Counted from the first letter of the stretch, positions 9,716 to 18,686 are shown. The stretch: DNA of 64,000 nucleotides from Sporosarcina sp. (GCA_026169375.1 JAPFCR010000015.1:1-64000), one strand, 5' to 3'. Program-made: numbers and translations. The notes: generated by a model not told the origin, from the sequence alone.

Positions 9716-10073
9716 CCGTGACCCTCCATTTCTACTTAGAACTTTTGTTATATGACCGCATTGCCTTCATCATTAAGCTAAAAAAACATGAAAAATAATT
9801 GTTTTCATAAACTATGTACAATTACTTCTCCCCTGGGTAAGCAATTGAAAATTGACTAGCCGAAACTCATCTTGAAAAGTTATCGTGTAGAAAGAAAGGA
9901 AGGCTTTAGAAGCAATTGTAGAAGAAGGATTGAACGCTTATCGTTAGATTACTATTCACCACTTCATATTTGATTGACTAGAGTCAAGATATTGATATTT
10001 CAAAGCTTGATAAATAACCAAATGAAAAATCCTATACAGTGTCAGAGTAATTAAATTTTCAACTATACATTTT
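9716..10073. other. Gene-free stretch between mgtC and the GDPD gene
   Basis: About 360 bases with frequent stops in all frames. No RNA or regulatory element was recognised. A slightly less AT-rich patch near 9890-9960 could be gene debris but gives no recognisable protein. Confidence 0.5.
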
Positions 10074-10122
10074 GTAAAAAGAACTGGAACTAAATCTAAA
10101 AAAATACAATTTAGTTCCAGCT
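10074..10122 (-). terminator. Terminator of the GDPD gene
   Basis: Arms CTGGAACTAAAT and ATTTAGTTCCAG, with a T run on the minus strand. Confidence 0.85.
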
Positions 10123-10157
10123 CCTCATTATTTTAGCTTACGTTATTTGTAAATTTT

Positions 10158-10874
10158 TTATGCACCAAATATTTTTGGATTGTTTGAAAAAACACCATCG
10201 ACCCCAAGTTCAAGTAAACGTTGGTAATCATTTTCATCATTTACTGTGTACGGATAAACTTTCAACCCTAATGCATGGAATTGGTCTACAAACTCTTTGT
10301 CAACTGTCGTATAAAGTGGATGAACACTAGCTAATTGTAACCCCGTGTTTTTCGCATACTTCCAAGGTTCCAATATTCGATAATAAAACAATAGGCCAAT
10401 CTCAACCTCTGCATTCAATTGTTGAACTTTCTTTAATGCTTCGTGATCAAAAGAGGAAATGACTACATTAGTTAAGCGGTCATATTCAGTTAATACATCG
10501 AGCACTTTCTTTTCGATTCCTTCATAAATAACTGGTATGTTTTTAATTTCGACATTTAATTTAATCTCTTTTGGAATAACTTCCAACACTTCTTCTAATG
10601 TAGCTACAGTTTCCCCTGCGTATTCAGCGGAGAAGCTAGAACCTACATCAATTTGCATAATTTCTGCTAAAGTTAAATCTTTCACGTAACGATTTACATT
10701 TTTATTGTATCGTGTAAATTTCTGGTCATGCATAACAATTAAATGACCGTCTTTCGTTACTTGGACGTCTAATTCAATTGCTTGTGGATCATGCGTTAAT
10801 GCTTTTTTCATTGAAGCGACTGTATTTTCAGGGGCCTCTGTAAGAGAGCCCCTGTGTGCAAAGTTCATAACCAC
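10158..10874 (-). CDS. Glycerophosphodiester phosphodiesterase (GlpQ/UgpQ type)
   Basis: Hydrolyses glycerophosphodiesters to glycerol-3-phosphate and an alcohol. The 238-residue protein has the GDPD motifs HRG, PENT, ELDVQ and HD, matching the metal-binding TIM-barrel family. There is no signal peptide, so it is the cytoplasmic UgpQ-like form and needs imported substrate. The start is GTG at 10874 after TAGGAG. Just upstream lie the ruins of a ugpB gene and then glpP, so this was once part of a glycerol-phosphate uptake and use locus whose transporter is now lost. Confidence 0.92.
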   Translation of the reverse strand: MVMNFAHRGSLTEAPENTVASMKKALTHDPQAIELDVQVTKDGHLIVMHDQKFTRYNKNVNRYVKDLTLAEIMQIDVGSSFSAEYAGETVATLEEVLEVIPKEIKLNVEIKNIPVIYEGIEKKVLDVLTEYDRLTNVVISSFDHEALKKVQQLNAEVEIGLLFYYRILEPWKYAKNTGLQLASVHPLYTTVDKEFVDQFHALGLKVYPYTVNDENDYQRLLELGVDGVFSNNPKIFGA

Positions 10875-10893
10875 TTTTTACACTCCTATTATT

Positions 10894-10953
10894 TTAATGC
10901 ATTTGTTTCTTTTAACTGATCCTCTGCCTTTAGTGGCTTTTCCCAACATAATC
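10894..10953 (-). pseudogene. Possible C-terminal remnant of an unidentified gene
   Basis: About 20 codons in good amino-acid register (WEKPLKAEDQLKETNALK, then stop), preceded by an in-frame stop. They lie between the GDPD gene and the ugpB remnant. This looks like the tail of a deleted gene of the old ugp cluster. The family is not identified. Confidence 0.25.
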
Positions 10954-11026
10954 ACCTCTACATATATATAACATGTGTAGTTGAAGTTGCATTTCTGTTT
11001 GTTCGCTCGCTAACTCACGTCTAAAG

Positions 11027-11472
11027 TCACGAGAATGCGCTCGCTTTTCCTTCAAAGATTTTGTATCCTTCTTCTGAGTTCACTAAAGATTCAGTCGCAT
11101 TCCCATCCCGACCATTGTCATTGTCTAGGTATAATGCTTCTGAATTTGCTAGTAATTGCTCAAAGAACCAACCAATTGTTGCCATTGTAAAACCATAATC
11201 TGTTGCTTCCGATAACTTTTCAGCAGCATCAACAAGTTCTGAGAATGTTTTCGGTGGATTTTCTGGATCTAATCCAACTTCTTCAAATAAGTCTTTATTG
11301 TAGAACATAACTGATCATCTAATGTGTAATAGTTTAAAATATTTTCTTCTAATTGTGTAATATCGAATTCGTCTTTATCGATAAACTCTTGCATTGGAGT
11401 GATGAATCCGCTCTCACTCATGATGAGATAATCATAAAGGCCATAACTCTTTTCTTGAAGTCGAGACAGCAA
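11027..11472 (-). pseudogene. ugpB: Broken ugpB (glycerol-phosphate ABC solute-binding protein)
   Basis: Two adjoining fragments of one extracellular solute-binding protein. The upstream piece (about 11310-11460) reads ITPMQEFIDKDEFDITQL and ENILNYYTLDD. The downstream piece (11027-11308) continues in another frame with MFYNKDLFEEVGLDPENPPK. A normal UgpB has about 12 residues between these blocks, so there is a small deletion plus frameshift. The signal peptide, N-terminal third and C-terminal half are missing. No ugpA or ugpE permease gene remains. The 5' end of the fragment overlaps the 3' end of glpP, suggesting a deletion joined them. Confidence 0.8.
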
Positions 11473-11977
11473 TGGCGCCTGCTTTCATTGCGTTGTCTAC
11501 ATCTTTTTGTTCGTTAATCAGACCACCTGCAATGATAGGCACGTTCGTCTGTTGACCAATCTCTTGAATTTCCTCTGGTAACTTCCCAGGTAATACTTCA
11601 ATATAGTTTGGTAAATAGCGTTGCCCTAACCGGACTTCCGTTTTCAAAGAGAGGCTATCTAGTAAAAACATACGTTGAATTGCTAAAACACCACGTCTTT
11701 TTGCTAATTCCATCACACTTCCACGTGTTGAAACGATCCCATCTACTTTTATTTCATTAACTAAAAACTCTACTCCGTATTCATCTGCTCTTAAGCCTTG
11801 AACTAAGTCAATATGAAGCAATACTTTTTTATTCGCACGTCTTGCATGGTCAACAACACTCTTTAATTGTCCAAGTCTGACTTCCAATATCACAATCCAA
11901 TCGCACTTTGTTTGCAATGCTTTTTCAAAGTTCTTTAAATTACGGACTGCTGGAATCACTCCAGAAATCTCACTCAT
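11432..11977 (-). CDS. glpP: Glycerol-3-phosphate-responsive antiterminator GlpP
   Basis: GlpP binds glycerol-3-phosphate and lets RNA polymerase read through leader terminators of glp operons in Bacillus. The 181-residue length is nearly normal (B. subtilis GlpP is about 190). Family blocks visible are GVIPAVRNLK, HIDLVQGL, DGIVSTRG and the C-terminal PIIAGGLI with AIAVSTS. AAGGAG precedes the ATG at 11977. It has no glpF, glpK or glpD beside it and its tail overlaps the ugpB remnant, so it is likely functional but now separated from its targets. Confidence 0.9.
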   Translation of the reverse strand: MSEISGVIPAVRNLKNFEKALQTKCDWIVILEVRLGQLKSVVDHARRANKKVLLHIDLVQGLRADEYGVEFLVNEIKVDGIVSTRGSVMELAKRRGVLAIQRMFLLDSLSLKTEVRLGQRYLPNYIEVLPGKLPEEIQEIGQQTNVPIIAGGLINEQKDVDNAMKAGAIAVSTSRKELWPL

Positions 11978-12094
11978 GAAGAATTCTCCTTTTTCATTTT
12001 AAACATTTTATAATCGCAATGACTTTCCACTACAAAACTTATTCAGATTAAAAGATATTTCCCTTAATTTGAATAAGTTAAACCTCAAAATGAG

Positions 12095-12295
12095 AAATCC
12101 TTAATTCGAAGTTTATGAATGCAGTCGTCAATGCACCGCCTACTACTAAGTAAATAAAGTTCGGAATTGTATGAAAAACGACAATCATTGTTGTTCCATA
12201 CTAATAACTAATAATGACTTCTCTACCAAAACCGAGTAACCGTGCAATACTATTAATAATAACGACAGTCCCGATAATTCTCATGAGTTGTGCAT
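12095..12295 (-). pseudogene. murJ/mviN lipid II flippase-like fragment
   Basis: The minus strand encodes MRIIGTVVIINSIARLLGF and GREVIISY, then an in-frame TAG at 12201-12203. After a short deletion it continues with IPNFIYLVVGGALTTAFI. This is clearly the first two membrane helices of an MVF-family flippase (MurJ, SpoVB or Wzx-like). About 60 codons survive of roughly 500. An AGGAG sequence just upstream of 12295 shows it once had its own start. It directly follows the glycosyltransferase gene, so the two probably formed a polysaccharide or lipid-glycan unit. Confidence 0.75.
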
Positions 12296-12319
12296 GTTAT
12301 CGCTCCTGTCGCAAATCGT

Positions 12320-13405
12320 TTAACGTCTAATATTTTCATAAATCGACTGTATCTTCTTTAAAATTGTCGTTGTTGCATGTTTTTCAACGACTTTTTCCAT
12401 TTTCTCTTTTTGAATACCTTTACGTTCAATTGCTTTTACAAGCCCTTCCGCGAGCGAAGCTACTTCCTTAGGACGTGTTAAAATACCAGCCCCGTCATTC
12501 AATAAATAAGAAAGTCCTCCAACATCAGAACCGACTACCGGTGTTCCTGTAGCCATCGCCTCTAACGCAACTAATCCAAATCCTTCGTGATAAGAAGGTA
12601 ACGCGAGTACATCCGCAGCGGACATCCATTTTGCTAATTGTTCTTGCGAAAGCGGTTGGTGGAAATAAACATCATGAATCCCTTCTTTTCGAATCACTTC
12701 TGTCAACTCTTCCACAAATTGCGTATCACGCTGAGAACCAACGATATACAGTCGACTTTCCCCGTATTGTTGCTTCATCTTTCCGTATGCTTGAATCAGC
12801 TCAGAAACACCTTTTTCACGGATCACATTCCCTACAAATAAAACAATCTTTTCTGCCAGCGGAATACCCAGTTCTTTTCGCACTTCTTCTTGTGAATGCT
12901 TTTTAAAAACACTTGTATCAACACCCATACTTAACACATCAACACGGGCTTCTTGTACATGAAAACCACGAATCACTTCTTTCTTTAAGCGTTCGCCTAC
13001 GACAATTACTTGGGAAGCATTTGTCAAAATACGTCTTGTCATTCGGTTAATTACAACATTTTTCTTTGCCATTTTATCAATATCGCCACCATGCACGGTG
13101 ACAACGTATGGGATATTAAAAACCTTTTTACCGATGAACGATAACACACCTGTTGGAAACGCATAATGTGCGTGCGTTAATGAAATCTCATTTTTATTTT
13201 TCATCAAGAAAGCCATTGAACGCATAAACCATGACAAATATTTTTTTATTGTCAGTACTTTTCCTTTTCCAGGCTCATCGATCGCAATGACTTCTACATT
13301 CATCCCTGCATTTTTTAATTGTTCTACTTGGTTTTTGACAAATATGCCGAATGTTGGATGATTTTTTGTTGGGTACATATTGCTTAATATGACAATTTTC
13401 TCCAT
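12320..13405 (-). CDS. GT4-family glycosyltransferase
   Basis: Retaining GT-B glycosyltransferase of 361 residues. The N-terminal domain ends near residue 190. The C-terminal domain carries the sugar-nucleotide binding region PSYHEGFGLVALEAMATG with the EX7E motif. It has no signal peptide, so it works on the cytoplasmic side of the membrane, transferring a sugar to a lipid-linked or wall glycan acceptor that cannot be named. It sits immediately upstream of the ruined flippase fragment, so its glycan partner may be lost or encoded elsewhere. Confidence 0.88.
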   Translation of the reverse strand: MEKIVILSNMYPTKNHPTFGIFVKNQVEQLKNAGMNVEVIAIDEPGKGKVLTIKKYLSWFMRSMAFLMKNKNEISLTHAHYAFPTGVLSFIGKKVFNIPYVVTVHGGDIDKMAKKNVVINRMTRRILTNASQVIVVGERLKKEVIRGFHVQEARVDVLSMGVDTSVFKKHSQEEVRKELGIPLAEKIVLFVGNVIREKGVSELIQAYGKMKQQYGESRLYIVGSQRDTQFVEELTEVIRKEGIHDVYFHQPLSQEQLAKWMSAADVLALPSYHEGFGLVALEAMATGTPVVGSDVGGLSYLLNDGAGILTRPKEVASLAEGLVKAIERKGIQKEKMEKVVEKHATTTILKKIQSIYENIRR

Positions 13406-13483
13406 ATATTTCTCCTTTAATTAATCTTCACGATTACAAATAAGTATCATTGGATTATTATAACATAATGCGCTTATTTGGAT

Positions 13484-13530
13484 AAAAAAACTAGCAAGCA
13501 GAATGTGACACATTCTTTTTGCTAGTTTCG
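13484..13530 (-). terminator. Terminator of the M20 peptidase gene
   Basis: Arms AAACTAGCAA and TTGCTAGTTT with an inner AGAATGTG/CATTCT pairing. The minus strand continues into seven T. Confidence 0.85.
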
Positions 13531-13532
13531 TT

Positions 13533-14672
13533 TTACTTTTGTTCAGTTAGTCTTTGAATTGTTTTCGCTAATAATAATGTACGTTCTACTAAGCTATCTA
13601 TTTCTAAATATTCATCCTCACTATGGGCATTGCCACCAACGGGACCTAATCCATCTATTGTAGCGACACCTTTTGCGGAAGTAAATGACGCATCAGAACT
13701 ACCCCCTGTTGCCACATCTTTGACATCAAGATCTATTTCTTTCCCAACAGCGCGAATAACGTCTAATAAAGCAATTGTTTGTTCATTTTTCACCATAGGC
13801 GGTCTCTCAATTTCTCCCGTTAATTCTATCGATGTGCCTTCTATAGTTGGTGTTTGACAGATTTTTTTAATTTCATTTTCTAACCAATCGCCTTGCTCAA
13901 TTTGATCAATGCGTACATCAACACGACCGACTGCCGATGCCGCGACCGTGTTAGTCGTTGTTCCACCTTCAATCACGCCAACGTTTACACTAATACCTTT
14001 TTCATGATTTGTTAGTTTATGTAATTGAATAATTTTCTGCGCTAATTCTTCAATCGCACTACGTCCTGCTTCAGGTTGAACCCCTGCATGTGCCGCTTTC
14101 CCAGTTACCGTTAGCGTGTACTCTCCAGCCCCGCGGCGCGCCGATACGAGTGATCCGTCTTGTCTAGCTGGTTCCGTAATCAGTGCATACTTCTTCCCTT
14201 CTGTTCGAGCTTCTATCAACTTCCGAGAAGTAGGTGACCCGATCTCTTCATCACTCGTTAGGAGTAATTCAACATTTTCAAAACTATCTATGCCTTTTTC
14301 TTGAAGCGCTTTAATCGCGTACAATAAAGCGACATGACTACCTTTCATATCCATAACTCCAGGGCCATATGCACGGTTTCCTCGAATTGTAAAAGGCCTT
14401 TTTACTGCTTCACCTTCACCAAAAACAGTATCTAAGTGAGATACCGTCATAATTTCCGGCTGGCTAGCGTTTTTATGTCGAAGAACTAAATGATTTCCTT
14501 GAACGTTTTCAGAAACTTCTTCACTAAGAAAACCCATCTCCTCGTACTTATCTTTCAATATTCCGCCAATTTTATCGACTCCGTTTTTATTCATTGATCC
14601 ACTATCAATATTAACAAGCTTTTCTAGTAGCCCAATCATATCATTTTCTTGTTTTTTTAAATAAGCTTCCAA
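13533..14672 (-). CDS. M20-family metallopeptidase (glutamate carboxypeptidase-like)
   Basis: Dinuclear zinc exopeptidase of 379 residues. Expected metal ligands are SHLDTV (His), GVMDMKGS (bridging Asp), SDEEIGSP (catalytic Glu then Glu), TEPA and the C-terminal NAHSEDEY His. A dimerisation domain lies between about 180 and 290 (GKAAHAGVQPEAG). It is closest in style to the CPG2/ArgE group that removes C-terminal or N-acyl glutamate. There is no signal peptide, so it acts inside the cell on imported peptides or acyl amino acids. Confidence 0.88.
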   Translation of the reverse strand: MEAYLKKQENDMIGLLEKLVNIDSGSMNKNGVDKIGGILKDKYEEMGFLSEEVSENVQGNHLVLRHKNASQPEIMTVSHLDTVFGEGEAVKRPFTIRGNRAYGPGVMDMKGSHVALLYAIKALQEKGIDSFENVELLLTSDEEIGSPTSRKLIEARTEGKKYALITEPARQDGSLVSARRGAGEYTLTVTGKAAHAGVQPEAGRSAIEELAQKIIQLHKLTNHEKGISVNVGVIEGGTTTNTVAASAVGRVDVRIDQIEQGDWLENEIKKICQTPTIEGTSIELTGEIERPPMVKNEQTIALLDVIRAVGKEIDLDVKDVATGGSSDASFTSAKGVATIDGLGPVGGNAHSEDEYLEIDSLVERTLLLAKTIQRLTEQK

Positions 14673-14769
14673 CTTTTATAATCTCCCTTCAAAACTTCAA
14701 TATTCACACATTTAGTATAGCATGCAATGAAGTAAGGGGAAAATACTCTTTTTCCTTCCAGTGATTCGA

Positions 14770-15027
14770 TTAATCCTTTTGAACTCGACTTTTATATTGT
14801 CTTGGTGGAACTTCCATAAAGAAATGATGTACTTGTCCAGGTTGATCAATCATTAAAAGAGGAGCAATATTCATTGAAAAGTAAGTGACATCATTACATT
14901 CTTTAATAAGACCTTTCTGATTTTTATCTAACACATAAATCTTGTTCATTCCGTTCATTTTCAACAAATGAATTCGATTTTTACTACCAGGGAAATTTCC
15001 CCAAATAAAATGCACTCTCTTATCCAT
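14770..15027 (-). CDS. Hypothetical protein, 85 residues
   Basis: The start ATG at 15027 lies 10 bases after AAAGGAGG; an upstream GTG in frame would put the ribosome binding site inside the gene. The soluble product has mixed charge and no membrane helix (MDKRVHFIWGNFPGSKNRI at the start). I do not recognise the family. The strong ribosome binding site and sustained frame argue that it is real. Confidence 0.65.
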   Translation of the reverse strand: MDKRVHFIWGNFPGSKNRIHLLKMNGMNKIYVLDKNQKGLIKECNDVTYFSMNIAPLLMIDQPGQVHHFFMEVPPRQYKSRVQKD

Positions 15028-15570
15028 AGCATTACTGCCTCCTTTTAATCGCACCTAGTTCCTTTTAAATTAGCGCGCCCCTCACTTTATGTTCCTTACA
15101 GTCACACAGAAGAATCAAATTATCTAATTAATCTGTATTCAATATCATCCTATCATAATGTTATAAATAGGTCTACATACATATAAATTAATAATTTCAC
15201 TCGATTTGAAGTTACTAAATACCCAATTATATAACAATAACAATATTCCTATTAACTGTCTACAACTTCATTTTTAAAAAATATATTTTTACAGAGGAAT
15301 TGGTCACTTAATATCGATCATACTCATTTTCAATGACGACAAAGCTATTCGTTCTGCTAATTATATGAATTTCTTTAGGAATATTTAAACTTTGTTCATT
15401 TCTTATATTCAAGTAACCATTCCCTAAACAAATGGTTTGAAAGACGACTTAATACTTTTTACATACGTCGTTATTTAGAAAATATTATTGCATATTTCAA
15501 AGATGTTTTTTCTTCAAGTAAAGGCTTCTTATTAGCATTATAGTGAGTTTTTTAAAAAAACTTAAAAAAA
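15028..15570. other. AT-rich gene-free stretch
   Basis: Very AT-rich. On the minus strand about 46 codons at 15322-15460 read like coding sequence (NIPKEIHIISRTNSFVVIE) but are closed by stops at both ends and not recognised; they may be a gene relic. No hairpin RNA or strong promoter was seen. Confidence 0.4.
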
Positions 15571-15573
15571 TCG

Positions 15574-15582
15574 TTCGACAAA
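15574..15582 (-). promoter_or_regulatory. Consensus Spo0A box upstream of sda
   Basis: TTCGACAAA, the exact reverse complement of the Spo0A consensus TTTGTCGAA, lies about 240 bases before the sda start. A single 9-base match can occur by chance, but its place upstream of a sporulation checkpoint gene makes it plausible. Confidence 0.45.
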
Positions 15583-15612
15583 ATTCGCGCAAAATTTTAA
15601 CTGTTCATAACC

Positions 15613-15699
15613 TTATACACACTACTAACACGTGTTCTATTGACTTTCTATTCCTTATAAACAAATTAACCACAACTTATCCACGCGCACTGTGGATAA
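15613..15699. promoter_or_regulatory. DnaA-box cluster upstream of sda
   Basis: Three 9-mers fit the DnaA box TTATNCACA. TTATACACA (15613-15621) is exact. TTATCCACG (15678-15686) has one mismatch. TGTGGATAA (15691-15699) is an exact reverse-strand copy of TTATCCACA. The last two form an inverted pair, 4 bases apart. In B. subtilis, sda is known to be activated by DnaA through boxes at its promoter, so the same control is expected here. Confidence 0.75.
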
Positions 15700-15823
15700 G
15701 AGAACGGTTGTTCCAAGTTGATAAATTTGATAAGTTAAATATGTTCAATCATTTACTGTGTTTTATTATAACGTTAATGATGGTACGAATTTAAATAGAT
15801 CATTTATAACTGGAGGGATTGTC

Positions 15824-15976
15824 TTGAAAAACATGCCTGATGAACTATTAGTAAACGCTTATTATCAAGCCCTTTCATTAAATTTAAATCCTCATTTTAT
15901 AAGCTTATTAAAACTAGAAATTAACCGTAGATCAATCGCAACTCGATTAGAGAAAGTATCAAGTCAAATAGGTTAA
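15824..15976 (+). CDS. sda: Sda, replication checkpoint inhibitor of sporulation kinases
   Basis: A 50-residue protein starting at TTG 15824 after GGAGGG. It matches the Sda helical hairpin: PDELLVNAYYQALSLNLNP followed by FISLLKLEINRRS, against SDELLIESYFKA and IELIENEIKRRS of B. subtilis Sda as I recall it. Sda binds the dimerisation/phosphotransfer domain of histidine kinases KinA and KinB and blocks Spo0A phosphorylation while chromosome replication is stalled or starting. The DnaA boxes just upstream support the call. The gene shows the host makes endospores or descends from spore formers. A longer upstream frame beginning at 15758 lacks a ribosome binding site. Confidence 0.88.
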   Translation: MKNMPDELLVNAYYQALSLNLNPHFISLLKLEINRRSIATRLEKVSSQIG

Positions 15977-16022
15977 CTGTAAAATAAATCAAGTTGACAC
16001 ATTTATCATTCTCTTATACAAT
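15972..16022 (+). promoter_or_regulatory. bioY promoter with possible BirA operator
   Basis: Excellent sigma-A promoter: TTGACA (15994-15999), 17-base spacer, TACAAT (16017-16022). Half-sites GTTAAC (15972-15977) and GTTGAC (15993-15998), 15 bases apart, resemble the paired GTTAAC half-sites of Gram-positive BirA operators and overlap the -35 box. Repression by biotin-charged BirA is therefore likely, but the operator match is approximate. Confidence 0.65.
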
Positions 16023-16073
16023 AAAATAGTACACAAATAATTCCAATAATTCGATTGGAAGGAGTTTCTATAA

Positions 16074-16628
16074 ATGAAGTTAAGAATGATGATGACAACC
16101 GCCTTATTTGCAGCGATCATTGCGGTGCTTGCACAAATTACAATTCCATTGCCACTTGTTCCAATAACAGGACAAACACTAGCGATTGGACTTGCCGCAA
16201 CAATCCTAGGTGCAAAATATGGCACGATATCTGTATTGCTTTATCTGTTAATGGGGGCAATTGGTTTACCTGTCTTTGCGCAAATGAAAGGCGGGCTTGG
16301 TATTTTATTTGGACCAACTGGCGGCTTTTTATTCGCTTTTATTCCAACAGCGTTTATTATTGGTTATTTCCTAGAGAAAAAGGGATTTACAATTAAAAAT
16401 GCAATCTTCGCGAATATAATCGGCACATTTTTGTCCCTCATTATTGGGACCGCGTGGTTAAAATTCATCGCAGACCTCACGTGGACAGCTGCTTTGTTTG
16501 CAGGCTTTTCACCTTTTGTTATTGTAGGTATTTTAAAAGCTCTTCTCGCTGCGTGGGCAGGCATTACAGTACGCCAACGTCTTGCTAGTAATCGCTTGCT
16601 ATTTACACAATATTCAAGTGGGGGTTAA
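16074..16628 (+). CDS. bioY: Biotin transporter substrate-binding component BioY
   Basis: Integral membrane S-component that binds biotin. The 184-residue protein has about six hydrophobic helices and BioY family blocks (ITIPLPLVPITGQTLA near the N terminus, GLGILFGPTGGFL in the middle). It works alone or with the shared ECF ATPases and EcfT, which are not in the window. The start at 16074 follows GGAAGGAG. The promoter region carries a BirA-like pair of half-sites. Confidence 0.93.
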   Translation: MKLRMMMTTALFAAIIAVLAQITIPLPLVPITGQTLAIGLAATILGAKYGTISVLLYLLMGAIGLPVFAQMKGGLGILFGPTGGFLFAFIPTAFIIGYFLEKKGFTIKNAIFANIIGTFLSLIIGTAWLKFIADLTWTAALFAGFSPFVIVGILKALLAAWAGITVRQRLASNRLLFTQYSSGG

Positions 16629-16650
16629 TTCATTAGTAAATTCGCACAAA

Positions 16651-16695
16651 GAAAGGCAGCACCTCAAATTTTCATTTGAAGATGCTGCCTTTTTA
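16651..16695. terminator. Bidirectional terminator between bioY and ptsI
   Basis: Arms AGGCAGCACCTCAAAT and ATTTGAAGATGCTGCCT, with a T run on the plus strand and an A-rich opposite side; the two genes converge. Confidence 0.85.
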
Positions 16696-16703
16696 TTATG
16701 CTA

Positions 16704-18419
16704 TTATAGATTAACTTTTTCTTTTACTGCTTGAATGACTTCTTCTGCAGTGCCCATTTGAAGTGCTTTTTCAGCAAGTTCTTTCATATCACTCTTCTTC
16801 AAGCCTCGAATTTGTGCACGTGCTTGTAAAATAGACGTTGCACTCATTGAGAACTCATCTAAACCAAGACCGAGTAATAATGGAATTGCGATCTCATCGC
16901 CAGCCATTTCCCCGCACATCCCTGTCCATTTACCTTCGCGGTGAGACGCGTCAATAACCATTTTGACAAGGCGTAAAATTGCTGGGTTATATGGTTGGTA
17001 TAAATAAGACACACGCTCATTCATACGGTCTGCTGCCATTGTATATTGGATTAAGTCATTTGTTCCGATACTAAAGAAGTCAACTTCCTTTGCAAATTGG
17101 TCTGCTTGTACTGCAGTTGAAGGAATTTCAACCATAATACCTACTTCGATTTCATCAGAAACCTTCTCGCCTTCCGCAATTAACTTCTCTTTTTCTTCTT
17201 CTAACATTGCTTTCGCTTTTCTAAACTCATCAAGCGTCGCAATCATAGGGAACATAATTTTTAAATTACCGTAAGTGCTCGCGCGCAATAAAGCACGTAG
17301 CTGCGTACGGAATATGTCTGTTTCTTCTAAGCATAGGCGAATTGCACGGAAACCTAAGAACGGGTTCATTTCTGTCGGCAGTTCTAAATATGGAAGTTCT
17401 TTATCGCCACCGATATCAAGTGTTCTTACAACAACTGGTTTACCGTCCATTCCTTCTAATACTTTTTTGTACGCGTCGAATTGCTCGTCTTCTGTCGGCA
17501 ACTGATTGCGCCCCATGTATAAGAATTCAGTACGATATAAACCAACTGCTTCCCCACCGTTATTCATCACACCTTCTAAATCTTCTGGTGTTCCGATGTT
17601 TGCAGCGAGTTCAACTTGTTCACCGTCCGCTGTAATCGATTTCTCGTCGACTAATTTAGCCCATTCTGCTTTTTGTGCTTCATATTTCTCTAATTCTTTT
17701 TCATATTCCGCGATTAATTCTGCAGTTGGGTTAATGTGTAATTTACCTGTTAATCCATCTACAATAAGCATGTCATTATCTTGAATTTCTTCCGTTGCTT
17801 CTTGTGTACCCACAATCGCTGGAATTTCAAGAGAACGTGCCATAATTGCAGAGTGAGATGTACGCCCACCGATGTCTGTCGCAAAAGCTTTGACGTATTT
17901 TCGGTTTAATTGAGCTGTATCAGAAGGTGTTAAATCTTCAGCGATAATAATCACTTCTTCTGAAATCTCACTTGGGTTTACAACTTTAACACCGAGTAAA
18001 TGAGATAATACACGCTTTGTGACGTCACGAATATCTGCTGCACGTTCTTGCATATATTCATTGTCCATACCTTCAAACATTGCGATGAACATATCTGTCG
18101 TTTCTTTTAATGCGTATTCTGCATTCACTTGGTCAGAACTAATTTTTTCTTTAATCGGATTAATGAGTTCTGGGTCGTTTAAGACTAAAACATGCGCGTC
18201 AAAAATCGCTGCTTCATCTGCGCCTAATTCTGTTTTAGCTACTTTTTGAATCTCTTTTAATTCTTGAATGGATTGTGCGATTGCCGCGTCAAATTTAGCC
18301 TTTTCCGCGTCTATGTCTTCAATCGTTGTTTTCGTGAAAGATAAGTCTGGCTCTACAAGACGATATGCTTTTGCAATCGCGATACCACTTGAAGCAGCAA
18401 TTCCTTGTAGTAAAGTCAT
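16704..18419 (-). CDS. ptsI: PTS enzyme I (PEP:HPr phosphotransferase)
   Basis: First enzyme of the sugar phosphotransferase system. It takes phosphate from PEP onto a histidine and passes it to HPr. At 571 residues the length is typical. The phospho-histidine sits in [12 protein letters not shown] near residue 190. The PEP-binding TIM barrel contains [11 protein letters not shown] and the C-terminal MCGEMAGD with its catalytic Cys. It starts one base after the ptsH stop, so the two are translationally coupled. It supplies the UlaAB-type PTS at 51-53 kb. Confidence 0.96.
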   Translation of the reverse strand: MTLLQGIAASSGIAIAKAYRLVEPDLSFTKTTIEDIDAEKAKFDAAIAQSIQELKEIQKVAKTELGADEAAIFDAHVLVLNDPELINPIKEKISSDQVNAEYALKETTDMFIAMFEGMDNEYMQERAADIRDVTKRVLSHLLGVKVVNPSEISEEVIIIAEDLTPSDTAQLNRKYVKAFATDIGGRTSHSAIMARSLEIPAIVGTQEATEEIQDNDMLIVDGLTGKLHINPTAELIAEYEKELEKYEAQKAEWAKLVDEKSITADGEQVELAANIGTPEDLEGVMNNGGEAVGLYRTEFLYMGRNQLPTEDEQFDAYKKVLEGMDGKPVVVRTLDIGGDKELPYLELPTEMNPFLGFRAIRLCLEETDIFRTQLRALLRASTYGNLKIMFPMIATLDEFRKAKAMLEEEKEKLIAEGEKVSDEIEVGIMVEIPSTAVQADQFAKEVDFFSIGTNDLIQYTMAADRMNERVSYLYQPYNPAILRLVKMVIDASHREGKWTGMCGEMAGDEIAIPLLLGLGLDEFSMSATSILQARAQIRGLKKSDMKELAEKALQMGTAEEVIQAVKEKVNL

Positions 18420-18686
18420 TTAGTTTGCCAATCCTTCATTTTGTAACGTCTTTTCTAATTCTTCAAGTGCTTTCTCTGCATCTGCACCTTCTGCTCGAAC
18501 TGAAAACTCTTCGCCTGAACCGATTCCAAGTGACATAATTCCTAAAATAGACTTTAAGTTTACGTCTTTCCCTTTATAAACTAAAAAGATATCTGATTCA
18601 AATTTATTTGCAGTGCTTACTAATACTGATGCCGGTCTTGCATGAATCCCCGCTTCATCGATTACTGTAAATTGTTTTTCTGACAT
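18420..18686 (-). CDS. ptsH: PTS phosphocarrier protein HPr
   Basis: Small 88-residue phosphocarrier. The active His15 is in GIHARPAS. Ser46, the regulatory site for HPr kinase, is in LKSILGIMSLG. HPr-Ser-P is the co-repressor of CcpA in Bacillales, so this gene also feeds control of the cre sites found in the sugar-acid island. Strong AGGAG ribosome binding site; first gene of the ptsHI operon. Confidence 0.97.
   Translation of the reverse strand: MSEKQFTVIDEAGIHARPASVLVSTANKFESDIFLVYKGKDVNLKSILGIMSLGIGSGEEFSVRAEGADAEKALEELEKTLQNEGLAN

Noticed and set aside
15322..15460. Minus-strand coding-like relic
   Set aside because: It is 46 codons between stops without start, ribosome binding site or recognised family; too weak to annotate as a gene.
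15613..15699. DnaA boxes as a replication origin
   Set aside because: There is no dnaA, dnaN, rpmH or long box array nearby; three boxes upstream of sda are explained by known DnaA control of sda.
15543..15794. Plus-strand ORF of 83 residues upstream of sda
   Set aside because: It contains the DnaA boxes and is very AT-rich with no recognisable family or good ribosome binding site; the region is better explained as the sda control region.
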